From: Coix lacryma-jobi var. lacryma-jobi
Taxonomy: Eukaryota; Streptophyta; Magnoliopsida; Poales; Poaceae
DNA length: 64,000 nt
Direction: 5' to 3'
NCBI GenBank assembly: GCA_009763385.1
Contig: VDCT01000284.1
Span: 124,001-188,000 of the forward strand
Part shown: one piece after another, positions 21,989-33,286 of the stretch
Position numbering within the stretch: the stretch's first letter is position 1
How the letters are laid out: each line of letters opens with the position of its first letter
Translations under genes and position numbers: made by a program
Notes under the pieces: generated by a model
What the model was told of the DNA's origin: nothing
Seen by the model: the letters and a program-made list of their open reading frames with translations, nothing else
Database searches by the model: none

Positions 21989-23150
21989 TCATGGCGCCTC
22001 CCTTGCCGAAGTGGCCTCCCCCTCAACAGCAGTTGGTGCCTCCCCGGGTACAAAGGGTACCGCATGGGGTGGCGAATCCCACGGCCCCCAGGAAGAAGAG
22101 GTGTCGGGGCCGTGAGTCGTCGTAGAAGCCACTCTTTGCGGCACAACAGGTGGAGGAGGTGCTGGGTCATCTATCCCTTCAGCACCTTCTTCTTCATCAT
22201 CGAAAAGAGGTTCGCCAACCTCATGATCACCTGCACGCCCAAAACGAGAAGAAGGACAAACCATGGTCTCGTCGAAGGTGACATCTGATGTCTCCATGAC
22301 TCGGTTAGTGTCAAGGTTAAGTACACGGTAAGCTCGAGTGTGAGTGCCATAACCCAAAAAAACACCGTCAGAAGATCGAGACTCAAACTTGTCCAAGTTG
22401 CCATTTTTGAGTATAAAACAATGGCAACCAAAAACTCGAAAATAACTCACCTTGGGTAGTTTTCCAAAACGCAACTCATAAGAGGTCTTTTTCAAGAAAG
22501 CTCGAAGAAAAATGCGATTGGAAATATAGCATGCAGTGTTCATAGCTTCGGCCCAATATCGCCTAGGAGTCCTATGCTCATCGAGCATCGTCCTGGCCAT
22601 CTCTACAAGGGTCCGATTCTTCCTTTCTACAACACCATTCTGAGGCGGTGTGTAGGGGGAAGAAAACTGATGCTCTAACCCAAAAGAGTCACAAAACTTC
22701 TCAAAATCCGAATTCTTGAATTCAGAACCATTATCACTCTGAATTGCTCGCATAGAGTTCAAAGGGAACTCATTCTGAAGACGCAAAATCAGATTGCGAG
22801 CAAAGGAGAAAGTCTCGGTTTTCTCAGCTAAAAAGAAAACCCACGAATATCTCGATAAGTCGTCGACAACAACAAGCACATACCACTTCCCCCCAACCGA
22901 GCTCACCCGAGCCGGACCAACAAGGTCCATGTGTAAAAGCTCTCCAGGGCGCTTAGTCATGACCTGAGTCACTGGATGGTGGGGAGCAGCAACCATCTTC
23001 CCATGTCTACAAGAGTGGCAAACAAGATCCTTCTCCATTGATAACTTGGGCAATCCTCGGATTAAGCCAAGTGAACTAAGTCTTGCAAGCAAGTCAAAGC
23101 TCAGGTGACCTAGTCTCCTATGCCACTTCCAAAGATCAGAGGAGGAAGGT
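21989..23150 (-). pseudogene. F integrase
   Basis: This is the longest open block of F. It has the pre-integrase zinc region (WHRRLGHLS, CHSCRHGK), the core aspartates in MDLVGPARV and IQSDNGSEFK, the catalytic glutamate in GVVERKNRT, then FGCHCFILKNG and FLGYGTHTRAYRV. The D,D,E set is complete here and lies in one frame, whereas A is broken just before the glutamate. The first residues of the open frame (near 23230) are out-of-frame protease-linker sequence. Confidence 0.9.
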
Positions 23151-23540
23151 CCAGCCAAATACAACGAGAAATTCCGAACGACTCCGAGAAATCCACACGA
23201 AAGACTTTTCCAAAGGGCGAAATCACACAAACAAGATTGCCCTGAGGATCCAAAATGCGACTGAGATTCGGTTTAAAACAAATCTCATAGTCATCATCAA
23301 AAAGTTGTGAAACAGAAAGAAGGTTAAAATGCAAGTTAGAAACAAGAGCAACATCGCGCAACACAAAGTGCTCATTAACTCGCACAGACCCACGAGGCAA
23401 CACTTACCTTTGCTGTTGTCGCCGAAGGTGATATACTCCTTTTCGGCGACCGGGCTAAGACTGGAGAACCACTTGGCGTTTCCGGTCATGTGCCTCGAAC
23501 ACCCAGAATCCACCTACCAAACGTTCTCCAATCGTTTTAC
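23150..23540 (-). pseudogene. F protease
   Basis: MDSGCSRHMTGNAKWFSSL carries the retropepsin DSG. The following SVRVNEHFVLRDVALVSNLH and QLFDDDYEI blocks are in another frame because bases are missing near 23400. The region directly after the 1452-bp extension (at 23540) aligns with A from GTAAAACG onward. Confidence 0.85.
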
Positions 23541-24992
23541 CTACATCAATAAAAAGACATAGGGTGAGCATACGGGCCAACACTGGGGTTTGTGAAGTAA
23601 GGGGAATACCAGTGTTGGGCCGTCTGCTCAAAAGAACGGTTAGCAGAAAAACCATTCCTAGCACGCCTACGGAAGGAGCGATCACCACATTGAGGAAAAC
23701 GTGGTCCGCTAAGGGAGGAGCGTCCATCGCGATACTCAAAACGCGGTGGGGGAAAACGCTCAACTGCAAAGCCATCGCCATGGGGTCCATAGCCTACAAA
23801 TGCAGGCTCCCGCCGGGCACGCTCTCTACGAGGCCTACGCCTAGGGACTTGAGGCTCAACACTCTAGGCCTAGCGTCTCTCCTCGGAGCTCTTTGCTGCC
23901 TAGGCCTGGGAACTTGAGGTTCTGGACCTCTGGGCTAGCAGCACGTCTCGGTGCTCTCCTCTGAACATTCGGCGCATGTACATCATGGAAAGGATGGTAC
24001 ATGTCGGGTTGTTCATCTCCCTAGCACGGCGCGCCTCTCTCTTGTGCCTAAAACAGAACTCGCTCAAGTGTCCATCTCTCCCACAGTGCTCATAGTGGTA
24101 CCTCACCGCTCTCAAAGGGGGTTGTTGGTACTCACGGTTGTGGGTGTGGATCACCTTGCCCTTCTGTGGCAACTCCTCTTGGATAGGTGGCATTGTGTCT
24201 AGCTTGTTCTTTAGGTGGTTGGGTTTGGGATGCCACACTTGGTTCTTGGGTGGAGCTCTCGGAGGTTCCTCAAACACCCATCCTTGGTGTTAGGCTTGAG
24301 AGGCTCTTTGGGTGGAAGCTTGGTTAGTTGGGAGTAATGGTGGAGTTTGGCTTCTCACTCGAGTTCAACCCACTCGACTCTCCAATCTTCCCAAAAGCAG
24401 AGACATCAACACCCGGAGCAAAACCTACACCGGGACCTCCAGCAGCTCGCTTGAATTGGGAGATCATCATCCCGAGCTGTGGCTCACCACAAGACACCCA
24501 TGACAAGATGGTCCGAAGGTATGTGTTTTCCTCCTCGGTTTGCATCTTGTCATGCTTCACATTGGCAATCTCCATCTCCAAACCCTCGCACAAAGCGCAC
24601 CTAGTCACACAAGTGCTACCCGAGCTGGCCTCCTCAAGAGACACAATCTTGGCATTCTTCTCTGCCAACTCGGATTGCAAGACAGGACAAGTCTTGCAGG
24701 CACCCAACAGCATGGGTCTAGCACGGAGCTCATCCACATCTCCTACCAACGCAACATACTTACTTCTCAAAGTGAGAAGATCAGTCATGTGCGTGGTGCA
24801 CGCCTCACACTCCTCCTCATCTGTGACAACTACGGTGGACTTGACAGAATCAAGTTCCTTCACCGTATCCTCCCACTTCTGCCTAAACTCCTTGCGCTCT
24901 CTAGCGGCTCACCTAAGCAACTTATCTTGACTAAGGAGCGCGGCAGTAAGTTTCTCGACCTCAGCGGAAAGCTCATCGTGGGTCAGAGATAC
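23541..24992 (-). pseudogene. F gag extension (coiled coil, zinc knuckle), GT-AG bounded
   Basis: On the coding strand this segment starts GTATCTCTGACC after CTCCCAG and ends TTTTATTGATGTAG before GTAAAACG. It is 1452 bp (3 x 484) and is absent from A at exactly these bounds. It encodes a coiled coil with CxxC motifs (EECEACTTH, GACKTCPVL, TRCALCEGL), then a basic region with a knuckle whose first Cys is lost (HYEHCGRDGHLSEFC). Several frameshifts interrupt it. It matches in type the only ORF that B retains. It may be a coding exon that can be removed by splicing, giving two gag-pol forms. A deletion through TACCT repeats is the alternative. Confidence 0.65.
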
Positions 24993-26237
24993 CTGGGAGG
25001 TGTCGTCGTCGTCGTCGTCGTTCCGAGGGGAGTTCACCAGCTCGTCGTCGACCTCCTTGTCGAGGCCATGGTGTAGAGGCCGTCGTCGTCGGCGAAGAAG
25101 CAGAGACCGTTCAGCTTGTCCTCGATCCTCTTCTTCTTCTCGGACTCGTCGTCGCTTGAGCAAGCGGAGTCGTCATCCGAGCCGTCGACGTCGTCTGAGC
25201 GTGGCGAAGAACGCACGCTGCTCAGCTTGGGCCTTCTCCAAGTACTTCTTCTTGATGTACTCCTTGTCGAAGCCGCCCCTCCGCTTGTGCCTCGCGGGGA
25301 CGTACTTCTCCTTGCGCTTGCCAGAGTCGTACTTGTGCCCATGATCGCCCTTCCCAGATGAATGCTTCTTCTTGGGACAGTTGGCGATGAAGTGATCGGG
25401 GTCGCCGCACTCATAGCATCCTGAGCGTCCTCCTCCGCGGCGACGGTTCATGCGGTTGTTGTGAAACCACGAAAACTGGTTGGCGAGCATTGCCAACTCG
25501 TCATCCCCCAAAGACTCCAGATGGTCCTCTGTGACAGAGAAGAGAGACGAAAGAGCAAAACCTCCAGAGGGGTTAGCAGAAGAGCCAGAAACCAAAGCCA
25601 TAGTCGGGCCAGAAGGATTCTCATAAGAAGCCCTTGCCATGGCATCAATCTCACTGGACTTGAGCTTACTGAAGAGCTCGTCGCAAGTGAGGGTCTCATA
25701 GTTCGGTGATTCGATGATCGCCTAAACTTTGGAGTCCCACACCGACCGATCAAGAGTATGCAAAAGCTTCAAAGCCCTCTCATGATCGTCGAAAGGCAAC
25801 AGCTCCTTGTTAGCCCTCATCCTGTTGACAATCACCTGAAAGCGAGCGAATAAACTTTCTATGCTCTCGCTAGGCATGTGTCGAAAGTTCTCAAACTCTC
25901 GCTTGAACGACTCGTAGAGACGGGTTTTGACTTGAGAGGTTCCCTCATGGAAATGCATGAGGGTAGCCCAAATCTCCCGAGCCGTAGCCAGGTGAGAAAC
26001 GCGATCAAACTCACTCATGCTCAAGCATGAGAAAAGAGCATTATGGGCTCGGCTATTGGCTTCGTGCTCATCGATCTGAAGCTGAGAGACACGAGCAGCC
26101 AAGACCACGTAATCGGCAGAGTTGCAAATATCCCAAATGGAAGCACCCAAACTCTACAGATAGGCCGACATGCGTATCTTCCAATACGCATAGTTCGTCC
26201 CATCAAAAAACGGCGGTTTGCCCACGCCGCGATCCAT
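24993..26237 (-). pseudogene. F gag
   Basis: ATG 26237 begins the same N-terminus as A. A TAG replaces a Gln codon about 80 bases in (near 26155), and another replaces Gln in the KVQAI block (near 25722). The capsid block and the zinc knuckle CYECGDPDHFIANC (near 25410) are well kept, followed by the Lys/Arg-rich region and FDKEYIKKKYLEKAQAEQ. The frame shifts in the acidic linker near 25190. Confidence 0.9.
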
Positions 26238-26286
26238 GTCGCCTTCTGTGGATCTGGAACCGGCTAAGGTGGAAGATCCTTAACCC

Positions 26287-26300
26287 GCTCCGATACCAAT
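26287..26300 (-). other. Primer binding site of F
   Basis: ATTGGTATCGGAGC lies on the coding strand next to the 5' LTR. It is identical to A and B. Confidence 0.9.
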
Positions 26301-26571
26301 TGAAGGACCGAGAATGCTTCCAGAAAGCGACCAGAGGGGGGGTGAATGGGAGCTTCCAAATTCCTTTCGGAAACTTGTTGCCACTGTCCCGTAAATCAAC
26401 CCCAAAGGCAAACCCTAGAGCTTGCTAGTGTCCACGACCCTAGATGTAGGGTGGATGCTTCCAAGAAGCACAGCGGGACACTACACAACTCTAGAACTCA
26501 ACGCAAAAGACGGAAATCGAATCCGATCAAGAACGAGCCAACCGCGAATGAAAACGCGCTGAGACAGCACT

Positions 26572-26860
26572 GACCGGACTCACCCTGCGTCCGGTCCACA
26601 AGCATCGGACGCGTCCGGTCAGGAAAAGTCCAGTTTCGGACCTCTCTGAGTTGGACCGGACTCACCAGAGCTGAGCGTCCGGTCAGTACTCAGAGCGTCC
26701 GGTCAAGCCGTGAACAGTAGATGAGAAGCGTCCGGTCGTGCACAGGAACCAGCGTCCGGTCGTGAGCGTCCAGTCAAATCGCGAGAGTCACAGTAAGAAC
26801 GTTCAATCAACCGGACTCACTGACCTAGCGTCCGGTCAGTACACATCGAGCGTCCGGTCA
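26572..26860 (-). repeat. GCGTCCGGTC motif array in F 5' LTR
   Basis: It has more copies than the partner LTR, including the mixed unit CATCGGACGCGTCCGGTC, which combines the A-type and F-type motifs. Confidence 0.85.
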
Positions 26861-27642
26861 CCCCGAGCAGCACTGTTCGTCCACCGAATCGACTCGATCT
26901 CACCCAAAACAAATCCTCTAGGGATCAAACTTGGTGAGAGGAGTCACAAGGAGGATAGTGAGCTATCTCTAAGAGATCATGGCTCGAACCTATCTCCAAA
27001 TTGATGAATCGAAGAATTTCGGGAGAAGGGAGAAAAACTTGACCCAAAACGAAAATTGATCGATCTCCTAGACCGTGAGGTTAGAGGTGAATTCCTTCGG
27101 TGGAAAGAAGTGCCTCACGATCTAGAACAACTTGGTTCAAACGAATTTGCAAAAGATGAACCGAGCAAAGAGATCAAGCGACAGGAAAAACATGGAGAAA
27201 AGGATTCCGCGAAGAACACGAACGAAACGCGAATCTCAACCACGAAATTGCAACCGTGTGGCTACCACACGCTACAACAGTGAGGTTACAGCCTCACTTC
27301 CTCAAAATCTCATGAACACAGAGGTATTGTTCTCTTCTCTGCGGATCTCAGCTAGCTACTGCAGGGATGTGGGAGAGCAGGAAACCCTAGAAGCAAAGAG
27401 CAAATGACAGGATGACTAACTGAGATAAGATGGGGAGGTGGGTGCTCCCCCTATTTATCCTAATTCTAACCTATTCCTAATTCCCACTCTACCCCTAACT
27501 ACTTACAGACGAACCAGCTAAACCCTAAGGTTATTCTGGACCAACTCGGTGGTAGGTGTATCCGACGGCCACGCCCGCACAACTTGTAGCGTTGCCTCGA
27601 CGCAACGTCCCGATTGCCGCCACGTGCCGCCCTTGCTCTGCA

Positions 27643-27868
27643 CCCTCGGTTTTGAGGCCCAAACCGGGAAACCAGCCTTTTCTAGCCAACCCCGGTTTTG
27701 AGGCCCAAACCGGGAAACCAGCCCACCAAGCATCTAAGTTTTGAGGCCAAACTCAGCAAACCCTCAGCGCCCAGGTTTTGAGGCCCAAACCTGGAAACCG
27801 TCCTCAGCCCGAGTTTTGTGGCCAAACTCGGAAACCATCCGCACCCAGGTTTTGAGGTCCAAACCTGG
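27643..27868 (-). repeat. Hairpin array in F 5' LTR (6 units)
   Basis: It has the same six-unit order as 18114-18338. The first stem has one mismatch (CTCGG against CCGGG). Confidence 0.8.
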
Positions 27869-28259
27869 AAACCGTCCACCCGATGGTTTTTCCCTGGCTC
27901 AACCACCAAACCGACGTCGTAGATGGGATGCACCTCCCGTGCACCCCGTCCACCGACACGTGTCCCCAAGTCCACGACTCAGGCAACACATGACCGCAGG
28001 TCTTCACTGTTGTCGTCACAGGCTGCCAGCCACCACCTGATCCTCGGGCCTCTGGTCCCTCAGTCCAAGCCTCACGTCCGCCCTTCGCCACTCTCGGTCC
28101 ATCGGCACGACACGTCTCTACTTGACCTTCACCTCGCCTTTGATCACTGTATCCGTGCTCGACACCTGCACAACACAAGCCAAAGAACATGCGCATCATC
28201 CCAGTTGACAATCACTCATCACTCAGAGACTCGGCATACACCCATGTATCCGCAAGACG

Positions 28260-28735
28260 CATCCAAGAAGTACAGCATCGAGGAAGCCGAATGGGAGGAC
28301 CAGCGGAAGCAGCTCTGCAATGCTATCACAGGTCAATGAAATCCTCACTCGATTCCCCTTCTTCCAATGGAGCTTGCTTTTTTTGACACATCTTTTCCTC
28401 CCGCCAGCTCTTTCTGCAGAAAATGACCGTCTGAAGTCAGCAACGAACAGAGTCGCCGATAAGGTGAATGCCCACGGAACTCAGCTGAGGCGCGTCTTGA
28501 TGCTGCGGATGGCCGCATAGATCAGGCCGTCATCCAAGGTGTGCACCTTGGCATCTCTCTTGGGCTAGTAGCAATGAGCTCTTGGACCAACGAGGATTAC
28601 TCCTTTCTACCAGTCGTCTTTGCAGGCGGATTCTTAGATGAAATCGAAGGTATTGAAGTTTATGATGATCATGCCGCTGCTCTCACCGGAGTCACCAATC
28701 TGCAGTCCGTTCTGAATAGATTATTCCAGGAGTAG
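28260..28735 (+). pseudogene. Antisense gene 2 of element D, 3' part
   Basis: Exon 2 resumes after the AGACG duplication, continues the coiled coil (KKYSIEEAEWEDQRKQL) and ends at 28331. A 76-bp GT-AG intron (28332-28407, acceptor CCGCCAG) follows. Exon 3 begins ALSAENDRLKSATNRV. It interrupts codon phase 1 before Ala-Leu, exactly as the second intron of gene 1 does before ALEAKL. One base is missing near 28485-28495. In the shifted frame the protein continues with DAADGRIDQAVIQG and LGISLGLVAMSSWTNEDYS to TAG 28735. AATAAA follows at 28762-28767. Confidence 0.6.
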
Positions 28736-29841
28736 TTTGTACTAGGAAGGATCTGCAAATGAATAAACAAAGTTGTTTTTCTCTGAATGATGTCTTATTT
28801 TCATTTCTCGATTATCTCAGTGACATCTCTGATTGCAACATTTCTTCAGAAAAGCACTTGCCGAACGCATGACGTCATCTTAGCCGACTAGATCTCGTTT
28901 CGACATGTCATATCACTCGGCATCTTATTTACTACACTTCAACTTTCTCTCCTCCTGATAAACCTGCTAACTTGAAAAATGCTAGGGTCACCAGGTTTAT
29001 GAACATTTTTGCACTAAAGGCGATATAAACAATATCGGCTATATTCTAAACTCTTGGAGCATTTTCTGCTAAAGGCGATGCTTTACATCGGCTATACAAA
29101 TATTCTTGAATCTGCTCATGTACCGACTATCTCATCACATCAAAAACTATCATGCATCCAGCATTTAATAAGTAGTGCCGAAGCTTGGTACATGAGTAAT
29201 GCACATATGAACAAAAATTTTCCATACCGAATACTTTGTCCCTGGGTCTAACATCCTTCGGCTATTACTCTGTCTTTTCTTTTAAATTCTTGTATAATTG
29301 CCGATCCTATCATTAGGCTATCGGCCATTACGTACAACTTGAAAGATTTACCAAGTTGTGGAGGTACAGAGCACCGATGGCGCTTTCACATATTTTTTTT
29401 AAATTTCATCAAAACCTCCTGTTGTACGTCACTTCACACGAATTTTTTGATCTTCATTGAGCTTCAGTAATGGGGAAAAAGGCAGAACTCTTTTAAAAGG
29501 TTTATCAATCTCAACCTATACTCTGGATCTAGATTTGCACTGACACATATCGGTCTTGTCTTCGGCTTCATCATCAATATTTACTTCTTCTAACTCATCA
29601 ACCGATACGAAACCTCGTTGCAATTCTCCTCCGTTACCATCAATTGGATTATTCAAAAATTGCTCTGAGAGCCGATCGCTTGAATCGGCTGTTGGTCCTT
29701 GTCAAAAATATTCACAGGACCTACTTCCCAAACTCTTCCAGAGAAGCACTCGACACCATCATATTCCCAGTAGATAGGTTCTGCAGTAGCAACACTCACC
29801 GAATCATCAGCATGGACAATTTCGACGTCATTTCCAATCCA
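28736..29841 (-). other. D interior after protease, decayed, no pol
   Basis: On the minus strand the protease frame is cut by TAG next to its usual Trp and continues for about 80 codons as linker-like sequence (DVEIVHADDSVSV, EYDGVECFS). It then dissolves into stops. I find no RT, RNase H or integrase motifs. The remainder is the AT-rich 3' flank of antisense gene 2. Confidence 0.6.
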
Positions 29842-30342
29842 CTAGATGAGGATTTGATGCATGGTTGATGGAACACAGCAGTTTGCATGTATCCAATCCC
29901 TTCCTAAAAGCAAACTATATGCCCCCTTGCCATCAATGACGAAGAAGGTAGTAATCAAAGTTTTTGACCCGATCATTAATTCAACATGAACTGCTCCTCG
30001 AGTATCAGAAGAATTGCCAGCAAAGTCCCTCAACACCATGTCAGTCTTCAATAAATCCTCACTCGCCATTCCAAGTTTCCTGAAGGTAGTATATGGCATG
30101 ATATTTATGGCAGCTCCTCCATCAATAAACATTTTGGTTAGTGGCTTGCCATTAACATATCCCCTCATATATAGTGGCTTCAAATGTCGATGCTTAGCTG
30201 GTTTATCAAAAACTGCCCGTTGAGCCAAAACGAGCTGAGCCATCAGATCATGGAATTCGTCTTCGTCAAAATCCGAATACACTTCTTCTTGGACGTCTTG
30301 ATCTTCGGGAGCTATGAATTCTGATGGGAGAAAGAATGCCAT
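29842..30342 (-). pseudogene. D protease (Tat-type retropepsin)
   Basis: It contains LKPLYMRGYVNGKPL, the active site MFIDGGAAINIMPY, the KTDMVLRDFAGN flap region and YSLLLGRDWIHANCCVPSTMHQ, a block characteristic of Tat-lineage Gypsy elements. The catalytic Asp is intact. An in-frame TAG follows HQILI. It should release gag from its precursor, although no polymerase is left in this copy. Confidence 0.85.
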
Positions 30343-31443
30343 GCACGCATCAGCCGAACGATCATCTTCATCAGGCTTTTCCTTAGGACGCCAAATTTGT
30401 TTTGTTTTGGTGCCTGCTTGCGCTAATTATCTGTTCCTTAGGCGCTGCACTCTTCTTTTCTGGCTCTTCCTCAATCCTGGTGGACACCACTGTCCTTTTG
30501 CCAAATATATTCACGGTATTCTTCTCTTCAGTGCGAGCCCATCTTCGATCGGCAAAACTTCTCCCTTGCCGATTCTCGAAATTACCTATTCTTTTTCAGC
30601 GCCGATCGTCCTCAGGGATTCGCATCCCAGCCCTTTCATGGACCGAACGGCGGTTGACTTGAGATTGCCTATATTCAGAATATTGATCATTGCATTCAGG
30701 GCAATTGTTTTAACAGGCAGTTTCAAGCCTTCATTCCAACAATATTTGAAGAATGAGCACTCCCAATGAGACTGCTCTTGCTCCCTCATATATTCTCGTT
30801 CCTCTCGGTACATCTCCTCTTCGTACCTCTGTTGCTTTTCTATGAACCTTTGTTCCTCATAAAACCTCTGCTTCTGTTACCGCTCCTGCTCCCGACGCCA
30901 TTTGTTTAACAAAATACGTGTCGTGACTCTGGGCCTGGAAGCCTCACCCCTTTCAGTTCGTCTATTCTGAAAACGAACTCGTCGCCGAAATTCTTCATTT
31001 GTGATTTGCCTATTGGGGTCAACAGCACCAGTCTCTCTCGCTCTATCAGAGGTTAACACCTTCATCTTGCTTTTGCCCCTGGGGTCATCTACATTGACCA
31101 TGTTAACAGAGAAAGACAAGGGTTCTGTCCAAAAGGGCTACCATCAATTTTCATTTTTTCGTCGAATTTCAAATGCCCTTCCTGGATAGCCTTCTGGATC
31201 CGCACTCTGAATACTCGACAATCATTTATAGAGTGATATTTGGTGTTATGGAAACCACAATACTTCTTGTCTTTAACCCCTTCAGGGTGCAGCATGGGAT
31301 GACCTTCTGGCAGCTTGATGCGTCCCTCTTTCAGCAACAACTCAAATAGCTTATCTGATTTGGAGACATTAAAGTCATAGGTACCTTTCTGCTCCCTCAG
31401 CCATCGCTGGTTAACTTGAGTCGGCTCTTTCGCCCAGACTAAC
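30343..31443 (-). pseudogene. D gag C-terminal region
   Basis: Broken frames carry YCGFHNTKYHSINDCRVFR (the Cys/His-containing block before protease in Tat gag), VRIQKAIQEGHLKF, VDPNRQITNEEFRRRVRFQ and HWECSFFKYCWNEGLKLP, a metal-binding-like block. Glu/Arg-rich repeats (EREYMREQEQ) lie between. Element E is inserted at 31443. The gag frame continues at 39797 with VEYDDEDEVAAAEL reading into VWAKEPTQVNQRW. Confidence 0.75.
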
Positions 31444-31718
31444 TGTTGACACTGGTTATTTATCATAATTAAGGAATAAATAAATATGAAAAGGGCAAGA
31501 ATTTGATCACCACAAAGGTTTCGGGTTTCAATTGACAATGTTCCATGAGTTTTGGTGAGTTATGATTCTACAGGGACTAAACCAGGAAATCAGCACCGAT
31601 AGCTTCCCATAGAAGGAAACCGACGGGAGATAACGCAACCACCACGTAAGGATTATTCTAGAAGACTCCAGAGGACGCAAGAAGACACTAGGAGGTCGAC
31701 CACCGCGAGAGGCCGACT

Positions 31719-31740
31719 GGTGGGACCGACCGGTCCCACC
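31719..31740. promoter_or_regulatory. Palindromic GGTCCCACC pair upstream of E TATA box
   Basis: GGTGGGACC and GGTCCCACC face each other across 4 bases, about 135 bp before the TATA box. GGNCCCAC is the class I TCP transcription factor site. The pair is preserved at 38211-38232 and, with a changed spacer, at 43284-43305 in the solo LTR. Confidence 0.5.
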
Positions 31741-31873
31741 AGGAGACCGACCGGTCGCCCCCTGGGCCCGCTGGGTTCCGTCCTCTGCAAGCTATCTCCA
31801 CCAACCTTTAGGATGCATCTCGGTCGTACCTTGAGTCGGTTTGATCCAAGGGCCACGGTTCATCGCCCAGGGC

Positions 31874-31880
31874 TATATAA
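31874..31880 (+). promoter_or_regulatory. TATA box of E 5' LTR
   Basis: GGGCTATATAAACAGCCCC, a TATA box with G/C-rich complementary flanks (GGGCT/AGCCC). It is preserved in the 3' LTR (38366-38372) and the solo LTR (43437-43443). Confidence 0.7.
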
Positions 31881-32149
31881 ACAGCCCCTGACACCCCTCT
31901 TCAGAGAATCAATCAGGGTTTGATCATTAGACATCATCAATCAGAGCTTCAGAAGGAGATCAATCGGAAGCCCTAGAACTTCATCTACCTAGATTAGTAG
32001 ATAGAATAGGATTAGAGGAGGCAAGCTTCGCTTGGATTCCTGATCTAGTAACGAGAAGGCTCAGTAAACCCAAGATCTTCTCTCTTGTATTAACATTATG
32101 GATCTATTTCATAATTGCTCTTCTAGTTCATCATTGTTCTTTATTACTT

Positions 32150-32226
32150 ATGTTCTAGTTCATCGTCTAGTTCATCATCTAGTTCATAATCTTGTTCTAG
32201 TTCATGTTCTAGTTCGTACTTTAGTT
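32150..32226 (+). repeat. TCTAGTTCATC tandem repeat in E LTR
   Basis: Units of TCTAGTTCATC/G, about 12 bp, repeat downstream of the TATA box. Copy number differs between LTRs: the 3' LTR (about 38640-38735) has extra units. The solo LTR has its own version (43725-43810). Confidence 0.8.
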
Positions 32227-33286
32227 CTTCTCGATGATCTAATTCATTTATGTTCATCATCGTGTTCTAGATAGCAATACAATTGATATGATTAAGACAT
32301 CAATGATTATATTCTTAATTATAATGCTTATCGTCTGCTTTGATTATATATTTGGCATAGATAGTTCATCTTTATGTTTATACTCATGTTCGTATAGCTC
32401 TCATCTTAAAGTACAACGGGTGGGTGATAGATGCTGTGTAGGCGTGGTGCCTATACATTATTTATCTGCGAATGCGTCCTATGTTCCGGATAGAGTGGTA
32501 GATCGCGGGTGTGATAGACCTGTTGAGTCCTCTGTATTCCACCTCCCGAATATAAGTTCAGTATGGCTCAGTTAACTCATGGTTTAAGGGTTACTTTGTT
32601 TGACACTTTTACTATGGAGTTGCCTCTTGATTATAAATATGATGTGACCTAGCCAATGATTGCCAAATATAATTGCACTAATCAATGTATGCTATGGCTT
32701 GTAATTAGAATAACTTAGGAATGTTTCTCATTAATACCTGTTCTAATCATCACTTGCTAGGTAGTACTGTTCTAAGTTTATCCTTGATTGATCTGATCTC
32801 TGTTATCCTTTATCAATTATTTATCATATCATTTACTCTGTAACCTGATTCCTATTTGAAGTAATTAGTGTGTTATCAGTTTTATAAGTGTGCCATATTA
32901 AATGCTGTGTTAAGTCCTTACAATGCCATCATATCTTGAATTGATTAGTCTCTAGGCTAAATATAAATAACGATACCTGAGACTAGCTTGGGTGAAATGC
33001 TTCTACAACGGGTATGTTTATCTGTGCGCTTGCCGGTAAATATCTATCTTTAAATCCAGTGCCCTGATATTTTTTTGGCATTGCTAGCTTCATGTTGGGG
33101 ATGACAACTTGACGTTAAGTGAAGTTAGTAGTGTCTCGTACACTCTTTAGTGCCTTCACTAGTTTATTGCTTTATGTGGTTCGTTCTTAGTAGCGACGTT
33201 AAGAAATACCACACATTTCTGGAGCCGTTGGGGAATAGATTATAACTCTCTTAGAGTGATTCCATTAAGGAGTGTCAACAAGCATT

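Larger units (their letters stand above)
16804..28254 (-). mobile_element. Element F: SIRE-type Copia with full-length gag extension
   Basis: The direct repeat AGACG (16799-16803 and 28255-28259) flanks LTRs of 1924 and 1954 bp. The order on the minus strand is 5' LTR, primer site, gag, coiled-coil extension, protease, integrase, RT, RNase H, untranslated region, 3' LTR. It is a close relative of A in every coding block but keeps 1452 bp that A lacks. At least two nonsense codons in gag and several frameshifts make it inactive. It splits antisense gene 2 of D. Confidence 0.95.
26301..28254 (-). repeat. Element F 5' LTR
   Basis: This is the 1954-bp partner of 16804-18727. It holds the fuller GCGTCCGGTC array (26572-26860) and the hairpin array (27643-27868). 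Confidence 0.95.
31444..33280 (+). repeat. Element E 5' LTR
   Basis: TGTTGACACTGG to GGAGTGTCAACA. It contains an inverted pair GGTGGGACC/GGTCCCACC (31719-31740), TATATAA (31874-31880), a TAGTTC-rich tandem repeat (about 32150-32226) and, close to its end, a primer-site-like sequence (33215-33233) that the related solo LTR lacks. Confidence 0.95.

Noticed and set aside
23541..24992. The 1452-bp segment in F as a later insertion of another transposon
   Set aside because: It has no terminal repeats or transposon motifs and encodes a gag extension also found in B. Loss from A is the simpler explanation.
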